A stretch of 64,000 nucleotides of DNA. Origin: Mycteria americana (Eukaryota > Chordata > Aves > Ciconiiformes > Ciconiidae). Where the stretch lies: NCBI RefSeq assembly GCF_035582795.1, contig NC_134367.1, positions 82,691,062 to 82,755,061 on the forward strand. Direction: 5' to 3'. Position numbers and translations under genes: made by a program. Position 1 is the stretch's first letter, and each line of letters starts with the position of its first letter. The notes under the pieces are model-generated. The model saw only the letters and a list, made by a program, of their open reading frames with translations. It did not search any database and was not told the DNA's origin. This document shows positions 51,501-63,981 of this stretch, one piece after another.

Positions 51501-54500
51501 AAAAGATGGCTAAATACCATGATGGGAATTTACTCTGTTAGTGGCCACACTTGTGTGTAGTGAAATTAGGAGTTTGTAAATTCTGTAATACCTCCCAGAT
51601 TTAACAAAGGAGGGAAGTAATTTTAGGAATTTTTTGGCTCATCCTGTGCAGTCAGGTCAGGTAAACCTGTGTTTTCAGTTAAGTTCAATTCCCACGGAAG
51701 AGGACAGGGCCATTGTTGAAATTCTAAAATCCTGCTGTGTGTGCGAGGCCACAAAAATGCCTTTTCAAAATGATCCCTTTTATTTCCTCCTCCTTCCTTG
51801 TTTCTGCCTGTGAGAAACTGTCTGTTGCACTTTATCCAAACCACACTCGAAGGAAACAATAGTTCTATTGAATTTTAAAGTAAGCACAAGGAACTCTAAA
51901 ATTTTTAATCCAATAGCAAAGTGTGCCCTTTCCTGTATAACACTTACTGTGCACTGAGTCAAAGTAAGAAGGTTTGTTTTGTACACAGGTCTTCTCTAGA
52001 GATGTGCAAGAGATGTTATTTCATAAGTTTTATTTTAGAATTTTGGGCATAATTTGTAATAGCTGTTTTCCTTTAAGTTAGAATTTGCCATGAAATCAGA
52101 AGAGCACTGCCTTATTCATAATCTGATTTTTCTGCACTTTGAAGTTACACCAGGTGATGCACTTTCTTGTTCTTGAATGAGCAATACTGGATTGCTGTAG
52201 ATTTATCCTTTGTAGTTTCTTATAAGGAATAAATCCCTATTAAAACAGTACTTAAAGAAAAGCAATTAAAAAAAAAAGTTATACCTAAGACTACCTGAAT
52301 TTTTTAGGTATGTTCTTTGTAATGTAGTTCAGAAACTATTTTAATAATTCCTTTGATTGGGGATGATTGAGGTAGTGAGCAACTTGATTTTTTTTTTTTG
52401 TTGTACAAGATGCAGATAGAAATGTAGAACACATTAGCTGTGAGTATTGCTACTAGAAAGTCATGCTTTTGGTTATTTTTACTTGTACAAGCTGACATTT
52501 CTTATGTTAAGTACTTGAGTAGGAGTATCTTTGAAAACTTCAGTTATTTTAGGAAATTAAATCAGGCAGATAATATGTGTTTAGTTTGTAGAAACATTTA
52601 AATGGTTTAATTTTTAAACTTTTGTTCTTCGAAGCTTTGTAGCATGAGTTTGAACACCGGCAAGCAATCCATGCACTGTTAAGGATATGTTTTTCCTCCC
52701 TCCATTTAAATATTAATTAAGTCAGACAAGTGGCATCTCTCTGAAAAATGAGTTTTCATATACCCATTCAAACCTTGACAGTAAGTCAAATTAATTCTGT
52801 AGTGTGCATAATGGGAAGGAAGCTAGTGGGAGCAGAGGGGGGGCTTACAGGCACTAGAATACCCTTCTCTTTGGAACGTGGTTTGAACCCCAGTCTTGTA
52901 AATCTTTCTGTTTCTGTGCTGTCACCCCATAGCTGGGACATTCCTGGCCAAAATTTGGGTTCACCTCTCAAGTCCACGTACGTGGCCACTGTTTTTTGTT
53001 ACTGTATTTAGTTACTGTAAATTGGTTCCACTCATCTAAAAGCAACTCAACAACCACACTTAACTTGAATTTTCTGAAGGCAATTCTTGTGGTTTTAAAA
53101 TCATAATTGCTATATGTATGGTATATACAGGGGTAACTTACTGATTGTTTTCTCATGTGCAGTGGGCTTTTTGTAGAAATCAAATAGGCTACATGGGGGT
53201 TTTTTGTTGTTTCCCCCCTAGTTTTTCTTCTGATTTTGTCGGTATTTGCCATGAAGCTTACAAAAGGTCCAAGCAGCCTTGTAGCTGTATCACAAAAAGT
53301 TTGCTTTTCTGTGGCTAGTTGGTGACAGCTCCTGATTTCAAATTGTTGGTGAACTGTTAATGAAGCTGTTTAGGTAAGACATTGCAGAAACAGTAGCTGC
53401 TGACCACTGTGAACAGTTAGGTGCTTACCACTTAATTTCTCTGGGGAATGTTTTTGCTGCACTATTTGTGTAAATTTTGAAGACAGAAGGAATAATAGCT
53501 AGATTGGTCTGACATAAAGACTGTCTTCTGTACAAGAAAAATACAAAGAAGTTAAATGTTTTAATTTTAAACGCATGGTAAAAAAAAGGAGTTGTACTCT
53601 CTCTTGGGTTTGGGTGTCAAAAACACTAGCTTGTGGTTACTGTTTGTATTGATAATAACAAATTGTAAAACAGAGATACCATCTTTCTTAAGAGAAAGTG
53701 AAGATACCTGCTTACAGTCAGAGTCAAGCCTCCATCTTTGCTTTCGAGTGAAGGTTTTGCACAGCTCTGCATAGGCCTTCCATCATGCTGTGTGCCTTGC
53801 TACCTCTTCCTCCTCTCCTGTGCAGAGTCAGTCTTACTTGCTCTTCCCTTTCTTGGGTTTCCTCAAATCACTGTGTTCTGCTCTGCCTGGAAGGACACTT
53901 CTGTTAAATATCTTCTCTGAAACGTCTTCTGACAAACCATCTGTAGCCTACTCTGCAAAGGCTCCTTGGTCTTTTCTTTGCTCCATAGCAAAGGACTCCT
54001 GGCAGGTCTGTCCTGTTTGATCATAGGAGCCTCACTGAGGAGCTACGGAGGGTGATTTCTGTCAGTCCTGAACACCTCATGACTCAAAGAGCAGGCTTTG
54101 TTCAAGGCGATAGACTTCTTCCTTAAGTTGCATTGTGTAAATGCTCTGAGCACGAGGGATGCCACCAGCCAATACTCTGGGGCTTGCTCCTGTGCGGGTA
54201 TCTCCCTGTGCCCTTCCAAACCCTGGACATTCATCTTGTTCTTGAGATACTATCTCAAAGGTATTGCCTGTCTCTCTTGTTTAATTCTGTCCCACAGCAA
54301 TTCTCTGCAACTGTTAATTTCTCTGAACTATTGTATAATCCTGGTCAGTCAGATGACCCACAGTATGCCAGCCTTTTCATGAGCTGTCTTGAAGGTATTT
54401 TCAGTAAGTTGTGCGACTGTATTGTTGTTGTACCAAAGAAAACAGTCTTTGCCATTTGGAAACCTGAACTGCTCTTTCATCCTTAAAAAAAATAACAAAA

Positions 54501-57500
54501 GAAAAGAAAAAAACCCACAGATTCAATAACCACATCAAACTGTCTATAGAATACTACTCTAAACATTTTCTAAAAACTGTGGTCATCACTGGAAATAGTA
54601 ACTTGCAAGATTCAATATATTGACAATACCTGCAAATTAACATAACTTCACTCAAAAAACTAGCAGCTTTCCAAAATGCACCAGGAATGCAGTATACAAC
54701 GGTGCTGTCAGACATGCGCTGTACTTTTTGCTGAGCACAGTATTACAATTGTTCTAAGTAATGTAAGGAGGATGATTCAAAAAGGTTGTTCTTGCATAAT
54801 AATAGGTGCAGTCCAGATATCGTGTATGAATTTACTTTAACACAGAAAGAAAACCACACCAGTCGTACCTAACCTAGAACTGTACAGAACATCCTTAAGT
54901 ACTTACCATGTACTCTGGAAGAAGATTCTATCTTGAAATAAATATTTGCAGAACTGACTCTTTGCAGGGTTGATACCAGTCCTTCAGCCAATCCCAAACA
55001 AATTCCTTGTGGGCCAGGATTCACCAAATGGAAATGGACTTTACCTAACCAACAAATATAAAACTTATCAGTGCATCTTTCTACCATAAAAGAACAACTG
55101 AAGAGCCCAATCCCCGTGTACGTGCATCATAGAATACAGTAGACTTTATTCGTCACTCCAAGTGCACTTGTGGAAATTCAGTGTTATTCTTACACACAGT
55201 GAGTTTTTTAGCTTAAAACTGCACAGATAACTAGTAAAGGACAGACGTTCTCAGTTACTGGTAGAAGAGTACTTCTCACAAATCCAAAGCTTGCTTTCTG
55301 ACCTGCCAGCCCTGATCTTCAAATAAAACCAGTAAAATACTTAAAAGATTCTGGGAGGTAACATTCATAACCTTACTGAATAGTGAAAACTAGGTCCTGT
55401 GTCCTGTTGCTGTGTTACCATGCACTGCCAAACATCATCATTGCCTCACTTTTCTGTCCTTCATCCCTGATTGGCTTGAATGGTCTTAATTCATCTGAGG
55501 TCAAATCTTTATGTGTTTGTGTTTAAAACAGCCCTTCCCCCAACAGGCTTGCAAGCCATTTTTTGGCTTTATACTTTTCCACATACTGTACTGGGTGAGA
55601 AGGATGCTTTGGTAAGGACCAGCAAAATTAGAAATGTTTGTTTTCTTGATGATGTTCTTCCATGTAGCAAATTCATTTATGACTCTTTGGAGTCACTTAG
55701 TCCTTGTTCTGAAGAGAGGTTTATGATAGCTCTGCCTAGTTATTGCTTGTAAATGTCCTGGTTTATCAGTTGGTGACCAATTCCTTGCCCCTGAATACAT
55801 CTACTATGAAATGAAGTTGCCCATCTGCTGTCAAGAAGCAAGCCCACGTTAGCCTTAACAGAGAGCACATTGATCTCAATAGTGATAAAGGCATCACTTT
55901 GTGCAGTGATCTGGATATCTGTGCAAGTAGACAAGCAGAATATTTGCCTAACATTAACAAGAGGACTGTTCAGCTGCTGCTGGAGCCGGCTTGTCTTGTC
56001 TTTGCTTCTGTTGCCGCTTTGATGTAGCCCTGGTTTTATAAATGGTCCATTGATCTGCCTCACATTTTCTTTATTTTCATCTCATAGCCTACAAAACAGA
56101 TTTACTCTAAAAAAAAAAAATAAAGCTTCCAAAATACACTCTTTTGTTTGACATAATTTTCTGGGTAACAGAGTGAGCTATGTGAAATGAATACTCTAAA
56201 GTTTACTCTGACCTTTTTTCTGTTAGTAACAACCTTCAGCGTCACTGAAATGTCATCATATCTGGTTGCTGAACGCCTCATACTCCTCCCTTTAGCCAGT
56301 TATGACAATGACAGCTCTTCTTCGGGGAGATAGAATGAGTGTTTGCTGATTGCTATTTCTTCAATTAGTCAACAGTTTAAAACAAAAAAAAGAGCAACAG
56401 CCTGGCATCTGTGCTATTTTCTAGTTGTTCTGCTGGTAAAATCAAAGTGCGAGTTTCAAATAGGGAACCTTATTTTGCATGTGATTTGTGATTAATATAG
56501 ACAGGTATACTGCTTAAGGGGAAAATTAAAAGTGACATCTAGACTATATAAGCTTTCATCTTCAGGACTGCATTGTTCCAATATATTATTGAAACTTTGT
56601 TTAATGTTTAAGTAGTTTAGTAGTCTTCCGTTCGCTTTGTGTACTAGTATTTGCTTTTAGTTAGGAAGGCTGTACCGCTAGACAGAGACATAGGAGATTT
56701 TTAGCCATACAGTCCTCTTCCTTCAATGAATATTTATATATGGAGTTGTCCAGTTCCATCCATAACTGAGAAATTGGCTGGACTAGTGGAGACTGAGCTG
56801 CCATGCAGCACTGTGCTTATAAGCAATGCTTTTGACCATCTCCAGCTGCCTTGCAGACCAGCTTTTCCTCACAGGAGGTGACCTGGCTTTTGTTCGATTT
56901 CCCCCCCCTGCTGCTTCACAGCTTAAATACACCAATGCAGCCAGCCTGTTAATAACGTCACTCATTCTTAGGAAGTTTTAGCTAGTAAATAATATGTTTG
57001 TGAGATGTGTCTATGGCATGGATCACATAAGTTTGCAGCAGGAAGTCTTTCCCTTTCTACTCTGGCTTCTTATAGTTTCTATAGCTTCAAGTTAAAGATC
57101 TGAGTCCTTGATCTTTAATGTGCTTGCTGGCCTGAGTGTAACACAACAGAATGATCACAAACAAATCTTGACGAAGAAGTGCAGGCAGCAGGTTGGACAC
57201 AACAGCAAGGATAAAGCTTGTTTGGGCAGTGTGTGGAGCTCTCCCAGGGCTGCTCTGGGGCACTGCAGTGAAGGTGCAGAGAAGCGTTTGCCTCAGGTGG
57301 TGGCAAGTATGCATTTTTTTGTACCTTGAATTCTTCATCATAAATGCACAGCTGTATTTACACTTCAAGTACAAACTGAAACAAAGCTTTCCACGTGTAT
57401 GTGGAGGTGGTAAGAGGCATCAAACCATCTGTGACAGATGTTAGAAATACTGTTTACAGCAGTGCACTGCTGGGAGACTCTCTGCTGTTTTCATCATAGA

Positions 57501-60500
57501 AGTGATACAAGAAGCTCAGTAGAATAGAACTAAAACTCAGGCAACTTCGCAACTTTCAGTACAGTGTCTTTTTGCCTTTAAAGGCATTATCTGCTAATAG
57601 TTTTGTAGCGATCCTATGAACGGTTGCTTTAAGTGTGGGGTTGGCTGTTGGAAAATTATGCTGTATAAATGGTATTGTTTGTTGTGGTTCAGTGGTTTTC
57701 ATATTTGTCTTGTCTTTGCTTCTGTTGCCACTTTGATGTAGCTTCGGTGATGTAGCCGCTTTGATGTAGCTTCGGTGATGTAGCTTCGGATGCCGCTTCG
57801 GTGTTCCCCAGGGCTCGGTGTTGGGGCCAGTTCTGTTTAACATCTTTATCAATGATCTGGACGAAGGGATCGAGTGCACTCTCAGTAAGTTTGCAGACGA
57901 CACCAAGTTGTGTGGGAGTGTTGATCTGCTGGAGGGTAGGCAGGCTCTGCAGAGGGACCTGGACAGGCTGGATCGATGGGCTGGGGTGAATTGTATGAGG
58001 TTTAACAAGGCCAAGTGCAAGGTCCTGCACTTGGGCCACAGCAACCCCATGCAACGCTACAGGCTTGGGGAAGAGTGGCTGGAAAGCTGCCTGGCAGAGA
58101 AGGACCTGGGGGTGTTGGTTGACAGCCGCCTGAATATGAGCCAGCAGTGTGCCCAGGCGGCCAAGAAGGCCAATGGCATCCTGGCCTGTATCAAAAATAG
58201 TGTGGCCAGCAGGACTAGGGAAGTGATTGTGCCCCTGTACTCGGCACTGGTGAGGCCGCACCTCGAATACTGTGTTCAGTTTTGGGCCCCCCACTACAAG
58301 AGGGATATTGAGGTACTGGAGCGCGTACAGAGAAGGGCAACGAAGCTGGTGAAGGGTCTGGAGCAGAAGTCTTATGAGGAGCGGCTGAGGGAGCTGGGAC
58401 TGTTTAGCCTGGAGAAAAGGAGGCTGAGGGGAGACCTCATCGCTCTCTACAACTACCTGAAAGGAGGTTGTAGAGAGGTGGGGGTCGGTCTCTTCTCCCA
58501 GGTAACAAGTGATAGGACAAGAGGAAATGGCCTCAAGTTGCGCCAGGGGAGGTTTAGACTGGATATTAGGAAATTTTTCTTCACCGAGAGGGTTATCAAG
58601 CATTGGAACAGGCTGCCCAGGGAAGTGGTTGAGTCGCCATCCCTGGAGGTATTTAAAGGACGTTTGGATGAGGTACTTAGAGACATGGTGTAGTGGTGGT
58701 TTTTGGCAGTGTTAGGTTTATGGTTGGACTCGATGATCTTAAAGGTCTTTTCCAACCTATATGATTCTGTGATTCTGTGATATCAAGTTTGTTCAGTTTT
58801 CAATTAAGAGGGTTTTTTTCTAGTTCTCAGCCTTCCAAGCTTGGCTTGCCTTTTCAGAATCAAGCTGTGTTCTCGGCTCAAGAAATTTCTTTGCACATTA
58901 AAGTTCAAAAGGCTAAGTCTTGGTCCAGTGCGATTTTTCATACTCTGTGATACAGCTTCAAACAGTTACACAGGTTGTTCCATGGGTGATCTTGCAACTG
59001 GAATTCAAAAGCTCTGCTCATCAGCATACTTCTCTTCAAACTTCTGCTATTTTTCTTTTAGATCAGCAATAGTAAAGAATAAAACAAAACAAATGTATAT
59101 AAATTTTGCCAGTCAAGAATAAATCAAATGGGTTTTTTTGCTTGTTTGGGGTTTTTTCCAAATAAAATTGCATGTGTTAGGCGGTTCTCAGATCAGATCT
59201 TTACTTCAGTCCATTGCTATCTCAGAAATAGACAGTTGGAAGCTTTGTTATGGTAGCAAGCACGTATAATAAAAACCAAACCAAACAGGAGTGAAGGACT
59301 GCATGAGAGAGATGGAAGACTTGCTAACTGTGAATGCTCTCTAAGGATGACATCTGTGAAGAGTTAACTCCATCGGGTGATGGTGGGGAAGGTTACACAA
59401 GAGAAGCAATTCTAGGACTGTGATTGTATACAGAGGCTTCAGGATCTTAAAATGTGCCTTGCCTGAGTTAATTTATGCAGTGACTTAAAATGTCCTATTC
59501 AGAACTGGGCCTAAAAGAATCCTGATTATTTAATGCTGCCACTTGCAAGCTTAATAGATAAATGTACTATTAATAATCTTGCAAATTCAGAATAATTTTC
59601 CTTTTTCTTGTTGATTTGCAGCTGCTGTTGGCTTTCTGGCAGTTTCCAGTGTCATTACCATGTCAGCCCCTTTCTTTCTGGGTAAAGTTATTGACGTTAT
59701 TTATACGAATCCCAGTGAAGACTTCATTGACAGCCTGACCAGCCTGTGTGCCTTGCTGAGTGGAATCTTTTTATGTGGTGCTGCTGCTAATGCTACTCGT
59801 GTCTACCTCATGCAGACTGCAGGTAAAAACAGAAGCAAAAAGTGCTACTGAGAGTCATCTTTTTTCACACAGTCAGGATATCTAATGATCTGAAATAAAT
59901 TCTTGGCACTAGCTGAGAGATCCTGTTGAAATCAGTAGCTTTTTTTTACCACATCAAAGGTCAGCTACTAGTGCAAAGATAAGTATGCTGGAATAATTGT
60001 TCATTTTTATTTACTCTTAGGTGACATCTTAAAGCTCACTATCTTCTGGTATATTAAAACTCTGTAATGTGACTTGTTCAGTACTGCATAATCCTGTGAT
60101 TTTTATATTGTCGGTGTCTGTGTAGTCTTGTGTGCCATGCTTGACTGACTTCTGTTTCTGACAGGACAAAGAATTGTGAAACGTTTGAGAACAACCATGT
60201 TCTCTTCTATTCTGAAGCAAGAAACTGCTTTCTTTGACAAGACCAGAACAGGAGAGCTGATAAACCGCTTATCTTCAGATACAGCCCTCTTGGGCCGTTC
60301 AGTGACTGAAAACCTTTCAGATGGGCTCAGGGCAGGAGCGCAGGCATCTGTGGGGGTTGGAATGATGGTACGGTAGTCTCTTCCCTGCTTGTCACTTCTT
60401 GTAGTTTCAAGTTTGTTTCAGTTCTGTTAGGTAATGTGGGAATGTGATTCAGTCCAGAAACTGTTGTGCAATCTTGGATACAAGTGTATTTCACTGGTTA

Positions 60501-63500
60501 GCCATGTACTGCATTGCAATAGATGATGTGCCTGTAGCCACTTGATGTTTACTCAAAAGCCAAAATATGGAGAATGAGGGTTTGAAATGAACTGCTGTTG
60601 CTGCCTGAATTTATCAAGCAAAGTATAGTAGGCAAATAGCTTAACTGTATTCTTACTGAAGATATTAAAATCAGTGCTAGCATTCCCATGGTTGTAGGTA
60701 AAATAGGGTGTGAAGGGCCTGATGTAAAAGTCATTGAAGTTGGTTGATTCTGGTTAAGGCCTAGGTGAGCAAAGGCAGCACTGAATATCAAATTACTGCT
60801 GAGGATTTTTACAAGTGTTAGTCTTTCTGCTTTAGTCTGTCAGTAAAGAATATATTTAGGTAGGAAGCGTGTTAATGAAGGCTTCAGTGCAGTGCATCAG
60901 TTAATATTCCTTGGTGGTCATTTGATTTATATAAAAATCTGACTTCCCTTGATGTTTTTTGTGGCATTAATTTTTTTTATGCTTATCTGAGAAAAGATAC
61001 ATTGGTGGCAATTATCTTGTTATCTTAGATGATTTAAGATAATTATCTATCTAAAAAATGAAAGTAATTTCTGCTGTCTACTTGGAGTTAAAAACAGATA
61101 GCAAAAAGTCTCCTCATAAAAATAAGCTTCCAAGATCGATGTTATTAGAAACTGTTAAGAGTTTCCACTATGAAGCTTTAAAGCTTTAATACTTTGTCAC
61201 TGATACGAATTATGGCTTTCTGTATTTATCTAAGCAAATAGAGTCTAAGGTTTTATCTTACCGTAGATTAAGTAGAATAACTTTTATATAAGGCATTCTG
61301 CTCAAAAATGCTGCCATGATGCAGTGTTAAAAGGTGGAGTATAAAAGCTTGCCCAGAAAGAAGAGATTATTATGAAATAATGATAAAGCCTGTCAATTAA
61401 GTCGATTTTTAATTTTTCTGGAGATTTTTCTGTTTTCAATATAGAAAGCAAGATGAAATGAAAACACATTAGATCTAATTTCAATACATCTTATGAAAAG
61501 AACCTATTTAGGGAGCTTTGATGATGATTGTTACGAGCGATAAGGTTTTGCAACAGTAAATGAAATCCATTATTCCAGGTTATGAGCATTTGTGGGTGCT
61601 AGGGAGCACTGGTGACTCCATCTGTTCCTCGGTTACCGAGAACTAGTGTACGATATTTCTCTACTCAAACTTTCTGTATTACACCAAGTATGTGAAAGTG
61701 CTTTAGAAACTATATAATAGCTTATGTCTTTCAGCATCCCCAAGAGATTTCCTGGTAGGCCTGTTTACTGGCAGGTTAAGATACTTAGCTAAGACCACAC
61801 AGTGAACCAGTGAGAAAGCTAGAAATGAAATCCAGACCCCTGTGCTTATAATCCTTTGTTCTAACCGTGGGATACATTCCCCAAATGCTGTGGAGGAATG
61901 GATATTTTGCCTGGAAGAAAGAAAACATGATAAATGAAAGCATGGCAGTACTAAATTACAATCCTACTAGTTTTAGAAAACTCTAGCGAGGAGAGTTGCA
62001 CTTCAGTACTCCAGTGGGTTATTTTTAATCTGAATGCTAACCCCTGACACATACCTTTTTCTTCTAGTTTTTTGTGTCACCTAGCTTTGCTGCATTTGTT
62101 CTGAGCGTTGTGCCACCCTTGGCTGTCCTGGCTGTCATTTATGGAAGATACTTGCGAAAACTTACTAAAATGACACAAGACTCTCTTGCAGAAGCAACAC
62201 AGGTAATCTTTTAACAGATGCTTTCTGGTTAACTTCAAAGTTGCTCTAGTGTATTTAGGTTAATACCTCTGAAGTACAGATCTTCTGAAGATAATTGTCC
62301 TGTTCATTGCCCTAAGCCATGCTGAGCCTGTACTTTTGCACCTGAACAGTATGAAAGGTAAACTTCAGTAACACTTACTTATAGATGTCAAAAACAACCA
62401 CGCTTTGTAAAGAGCATGTCCATAACAATATCATGTAGAGGTACCAGGCCTTGAGAATTTGGAAATGTAGGAAAGGATAAGGAGGTTAGGCTTTAGCTGT
62501 GTGAGAGCATAAAGAAATCAGCCTATGAAGTCCTGTGTAATTTGGTACCTAGGTTTGAAAAACACTTTTCTTGGACTATGGTTATGAGTTTGAAGCCATC
62601 AGAAACATCCTAGATGGATCTGTCTTTCAAGAAAACTTTGCTAGCAACTCCTTCTCTGGAATGAATCCTTGACGTTTGATCTTATTGTCAGCTTTTTATG
62701 AGGCTTGACATTTTTAAACTTTTCTGGGCATCTCAGCACATACCCAGATATTTGGGAGGAAAGTAGAGGAAGCTGTTGTTTCTAAAGAGGCTGTCGTAGA
62801 GGGGCCTTCGTTTGCTGACTGCGCTGAAATATTATAAAGCACTACCAGAGAAATACTAGTGATGGTGACCTTTTTCTCACAGGCTGAGGGTGGGGAATCA
62901 TCATTAAAATGCACAGAAATATAATTAGGAAAGACCTAGTTAAAATAGCCATGGTTGTCAGCTGTTTTAAACTTGGAATGTCCTATGTAGGACTTCTGCA
63001 AATTGACTGTGCAGAAGGAAGATTAGCCGCCTTCTGTTTATCTTCCTCATCCTGTGTTGGAGAAGCTCATGCCTTCGTAAACTAGGTGTGGGACTTCAGA
63101 TGAACAAGCAATTTTAGTGTTCCATTCAAATTTTCAGGTTGAATGGGGGATGGAAGGAGGAGAATTACATTTTTAGATAGTATTTTTACTCATGAAAGGG
63201 GGCTTTGTTTTTTGTAAGACCATCACAGTGTCTATTAACAACTTCAGTCTAATTGGTTACAACTGAGGTAATTTTACAATTAATACTTCACTAGTTAGAA
63301 GTTAAAATAAAATACTGAGTTGAAATGGGACATTAGTAGTTGAGCTAAATTAATTGCCAGTGTTGCTTTGATGAAATGAGTGGAATTGTTTCAGGAAATA
63401 ACTGCAGGCTTTCTTGCATGATTTAGTGTAGAATAGAATATTCTTTATTTTTCCCCTTCCCACGTTGTTACTGCAAGTTATTGTGAATAGTAATTTTCTT

Positions 63501-63981
63501 ATGTGTGTTGTTCACATCAAATTAAGGGGGTTTTTTAACCCTACTTTTGTAGGGTTAAAAAAGGTAACCCTTCTTTCTCTGCTAACACTTAAGTCAGGGC
63601 AATCTCGGAGTTCTTTTTAAACTGCCTGGGCATGCAGTTTACTTTTAACTCAATAGAATTTAAAAAAAAGTGGGGGGTAAGGGGAGGAGGCATGAGAAAT
63701 TTTCCAGTGGTATCCAAAGGAATGTATTTGGAGATTAGTGTAGTGATACTGGTTTAACTTTCAAATGTTCTGTAATTTGAACATTCCAAATTGTGTGTCT
63801 GTGTGTATTTGTTTTGTTCTTTTCTTTAATGTAGTTAGCTGAAGAGCGTATTGGAAACATAAGAACAGTTCGAGCTTTTGGGCAAGAAGTGGCTGAAATG
63901 AAGAAGTATACAAATAAAGTTGATTATGTGCTACAGCTGGCTAAAAAAGAGGCACTAGCTCGGGCAGGCTTCTTTGGAGCA
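48211..63981 (+). CDS. ABCB10: ABCB10 mitochondrial ABC transporter, first five exons (3' truncated by window)
   Basis: Gene-level entry. Exons 48211-48574, 59622-59822, 60165-60367, 62068-62202 and 63835-63981 join in phases 1, 1, 0, 0 to 350 codons without stop. ABCB10 is a half-size ABC exporter that homodimerises in the mitochondrial inner membrane; it has been linked to haem synthesis, biliverdin export and protection from oxidative stress. The window holds the presequence and the transmembrane domain up to the second intracellular loop. The Walker A, signature and Walker B motifs are off the right edge. Human ABCB10 is about 738 residues with a longer N-terminal presequence. Conserved stretches include [38 protein letters not shown] and TVRAFGQE. 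Confidence 0.97.
50966..51380 (+). pseudogene. Possible retrocopied 3' mRNA fragment of unknown origin
   Basis: A block of higher GC than the surrounding intron. Its right end has AATAAA at 51344-51349, then 22 bases, then A9 at 51372-51380, the layout of a reverse-transcribed polyadenylated RNA in plus orientation. The minus strand is open for 147 codons (51409 to 50966). I recognise neither strand's product and see no target-site duplication. It could also be an LTR piece or an intronic exon. Confidence 0.3.
55991..56028 (+). repeat. 38-bp dispersed element, copy 1
   Basis: Identical except one base to 57705-57742 (TTGTCTTGTCTTTGCTTCTG, then TTGCC[G/A]CTTTGATGTAGC). Flanks beyond the 38 bases differ. 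Confidence 0.9.
57705..57742 (+). repeat. 38-bp dispersed element, copy 2, abutting CR1
   Basis: Second copy of the element at 55991-56028. It runs directly into a 28-bp tandem array and then the CR1 5' truncation point. Confidence 0.9.
57729..57797 (+). repeat. 28-bp tandem array at CR1 5' junction
   Basis: Two copies of a unit starting CTTTGATGTAGCTTCGGTGA, at 57731 and 57759, then shorter repeats of GATGTAGCTTCGG and GCCGCTTCGG up to the CR1 start. Confidence 0.85.
57798..58779 (+). mobile_element. CR1 LINE, 5'-truncated, sense to ABCB10
   Basis: The 3' end of a CR1 non-LTR retrotransposon. Starting at TGTTCCCCAGGGCTCGG, it has an unbroken 291-codon frame (57818-58693) with the reverse-transcriptase FADDTKL box and the conserved CR1 tail ([53 protein letters not shown]). 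The 3' UTR has GGTTGGACTCGATGATCTTA and ends in two ATTCTGTG repeats at 58764-58779, the CR1 hallmark. The endonuclease and most of ORF2 are absent, so it cannot be autonomous. Confidence 0.97.
59622..59822 (+). CDS. ABCB10: ABCB10 second exon, TM helices 1-2
   Basis: 201 bases, phase 1 in and out, tttgcag acceptor and GCAG|gtaaaa donor. It encodes [20 protein letters not shown], the conserved [13 protein letters not shown] loop and the second helix [20 protein letters not shown]. Confidence 0.96.
59823..60164 (+). other. ABCB10: ABCB10 intron 2
   Basis: Short 342-base intron, gtaaaa to ctgacag. Nothing else seen. Confidence 0.95.
60165..60367 (+). CDS. ABCB10: ABCB10 third exon, first coupling loop
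   Basis: 203 bases, phase 1 to 0, donor ATG|gtacgg. It encodes [40 protein letters not shown] and [20 protein letters not shown], the highly conserved intracellular loop 1 of type IV ABC exporters. Confidence 0.97.
60368..62067 (+). other. ABCB10: ABCB10 intron 3
   Basis: Phase-0 intron, gtacgg to cttctag. AT-rich; nothing else recognised. Confidence 0.9.
62068..62202 (+). CDS. ABCB10: ABCB10 fourth exon, TM helices 3-4 region
   Basis: Forty-five codons, phase 0 both ends, cttctag acceptor and ACACAG|gtaatc donor. It encodes [37 protein letters not shown] and DSLAEATQ. Confidence 0.96.
62203..63834 (+). other. ABCB10: ABCB10 intron 4
   Basis: Phase-0 intron, gtaatc to atgtag. It contains a perfect 14-bp inverted repeat at 63531-63562. 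Otherwise nothing recognised. Confidence 0.9.
63531..63562. repeat. Perfect 14-bp inverted repeat (hairpin)
   Basis: TTTTTTAACCCTAC, a TTTT loop, then GTAGGGTTAAAAAA: every stem base pairs. It lies 272 bases before ABCB10 exon 5. Confidence 0.95.
63835..63981 (+). CDS. ABCB10: ABCB10 fifth exon, second coupling loop
   Basis: Forty-nine codons, phase 0 both ends, donor GCA|gtaagt at 63982. It encodes [20 protein letters not shown] and [13 protein letters not shown], the conserved intracellular loop 2. The gene continues past the window. Confidence 0.96.

Larger units (their letters stand above)
48575..59621 (+). other. ABCB10: ABCB10 intron 1
   Basis: Eleven-kilobase phase-1 intron. It contains the tail of the CpG island, a retrocopy-like segment near 51 kb, two copies of a 38-bp element (56.0 and 57.7 kb) and a sense CR1 fragment at 57.8-58.8 kb. 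The remainder shows nothing recognised. Confidence 0.85.

Noticed and set aside
57556-58603. Minus-strand frames of 164 and 304 codons overlapping the CR1
   Set aside because: They are antisense to the CR1 reverse-transcriptase frame and cross its boundary, so no independent gene is likely.
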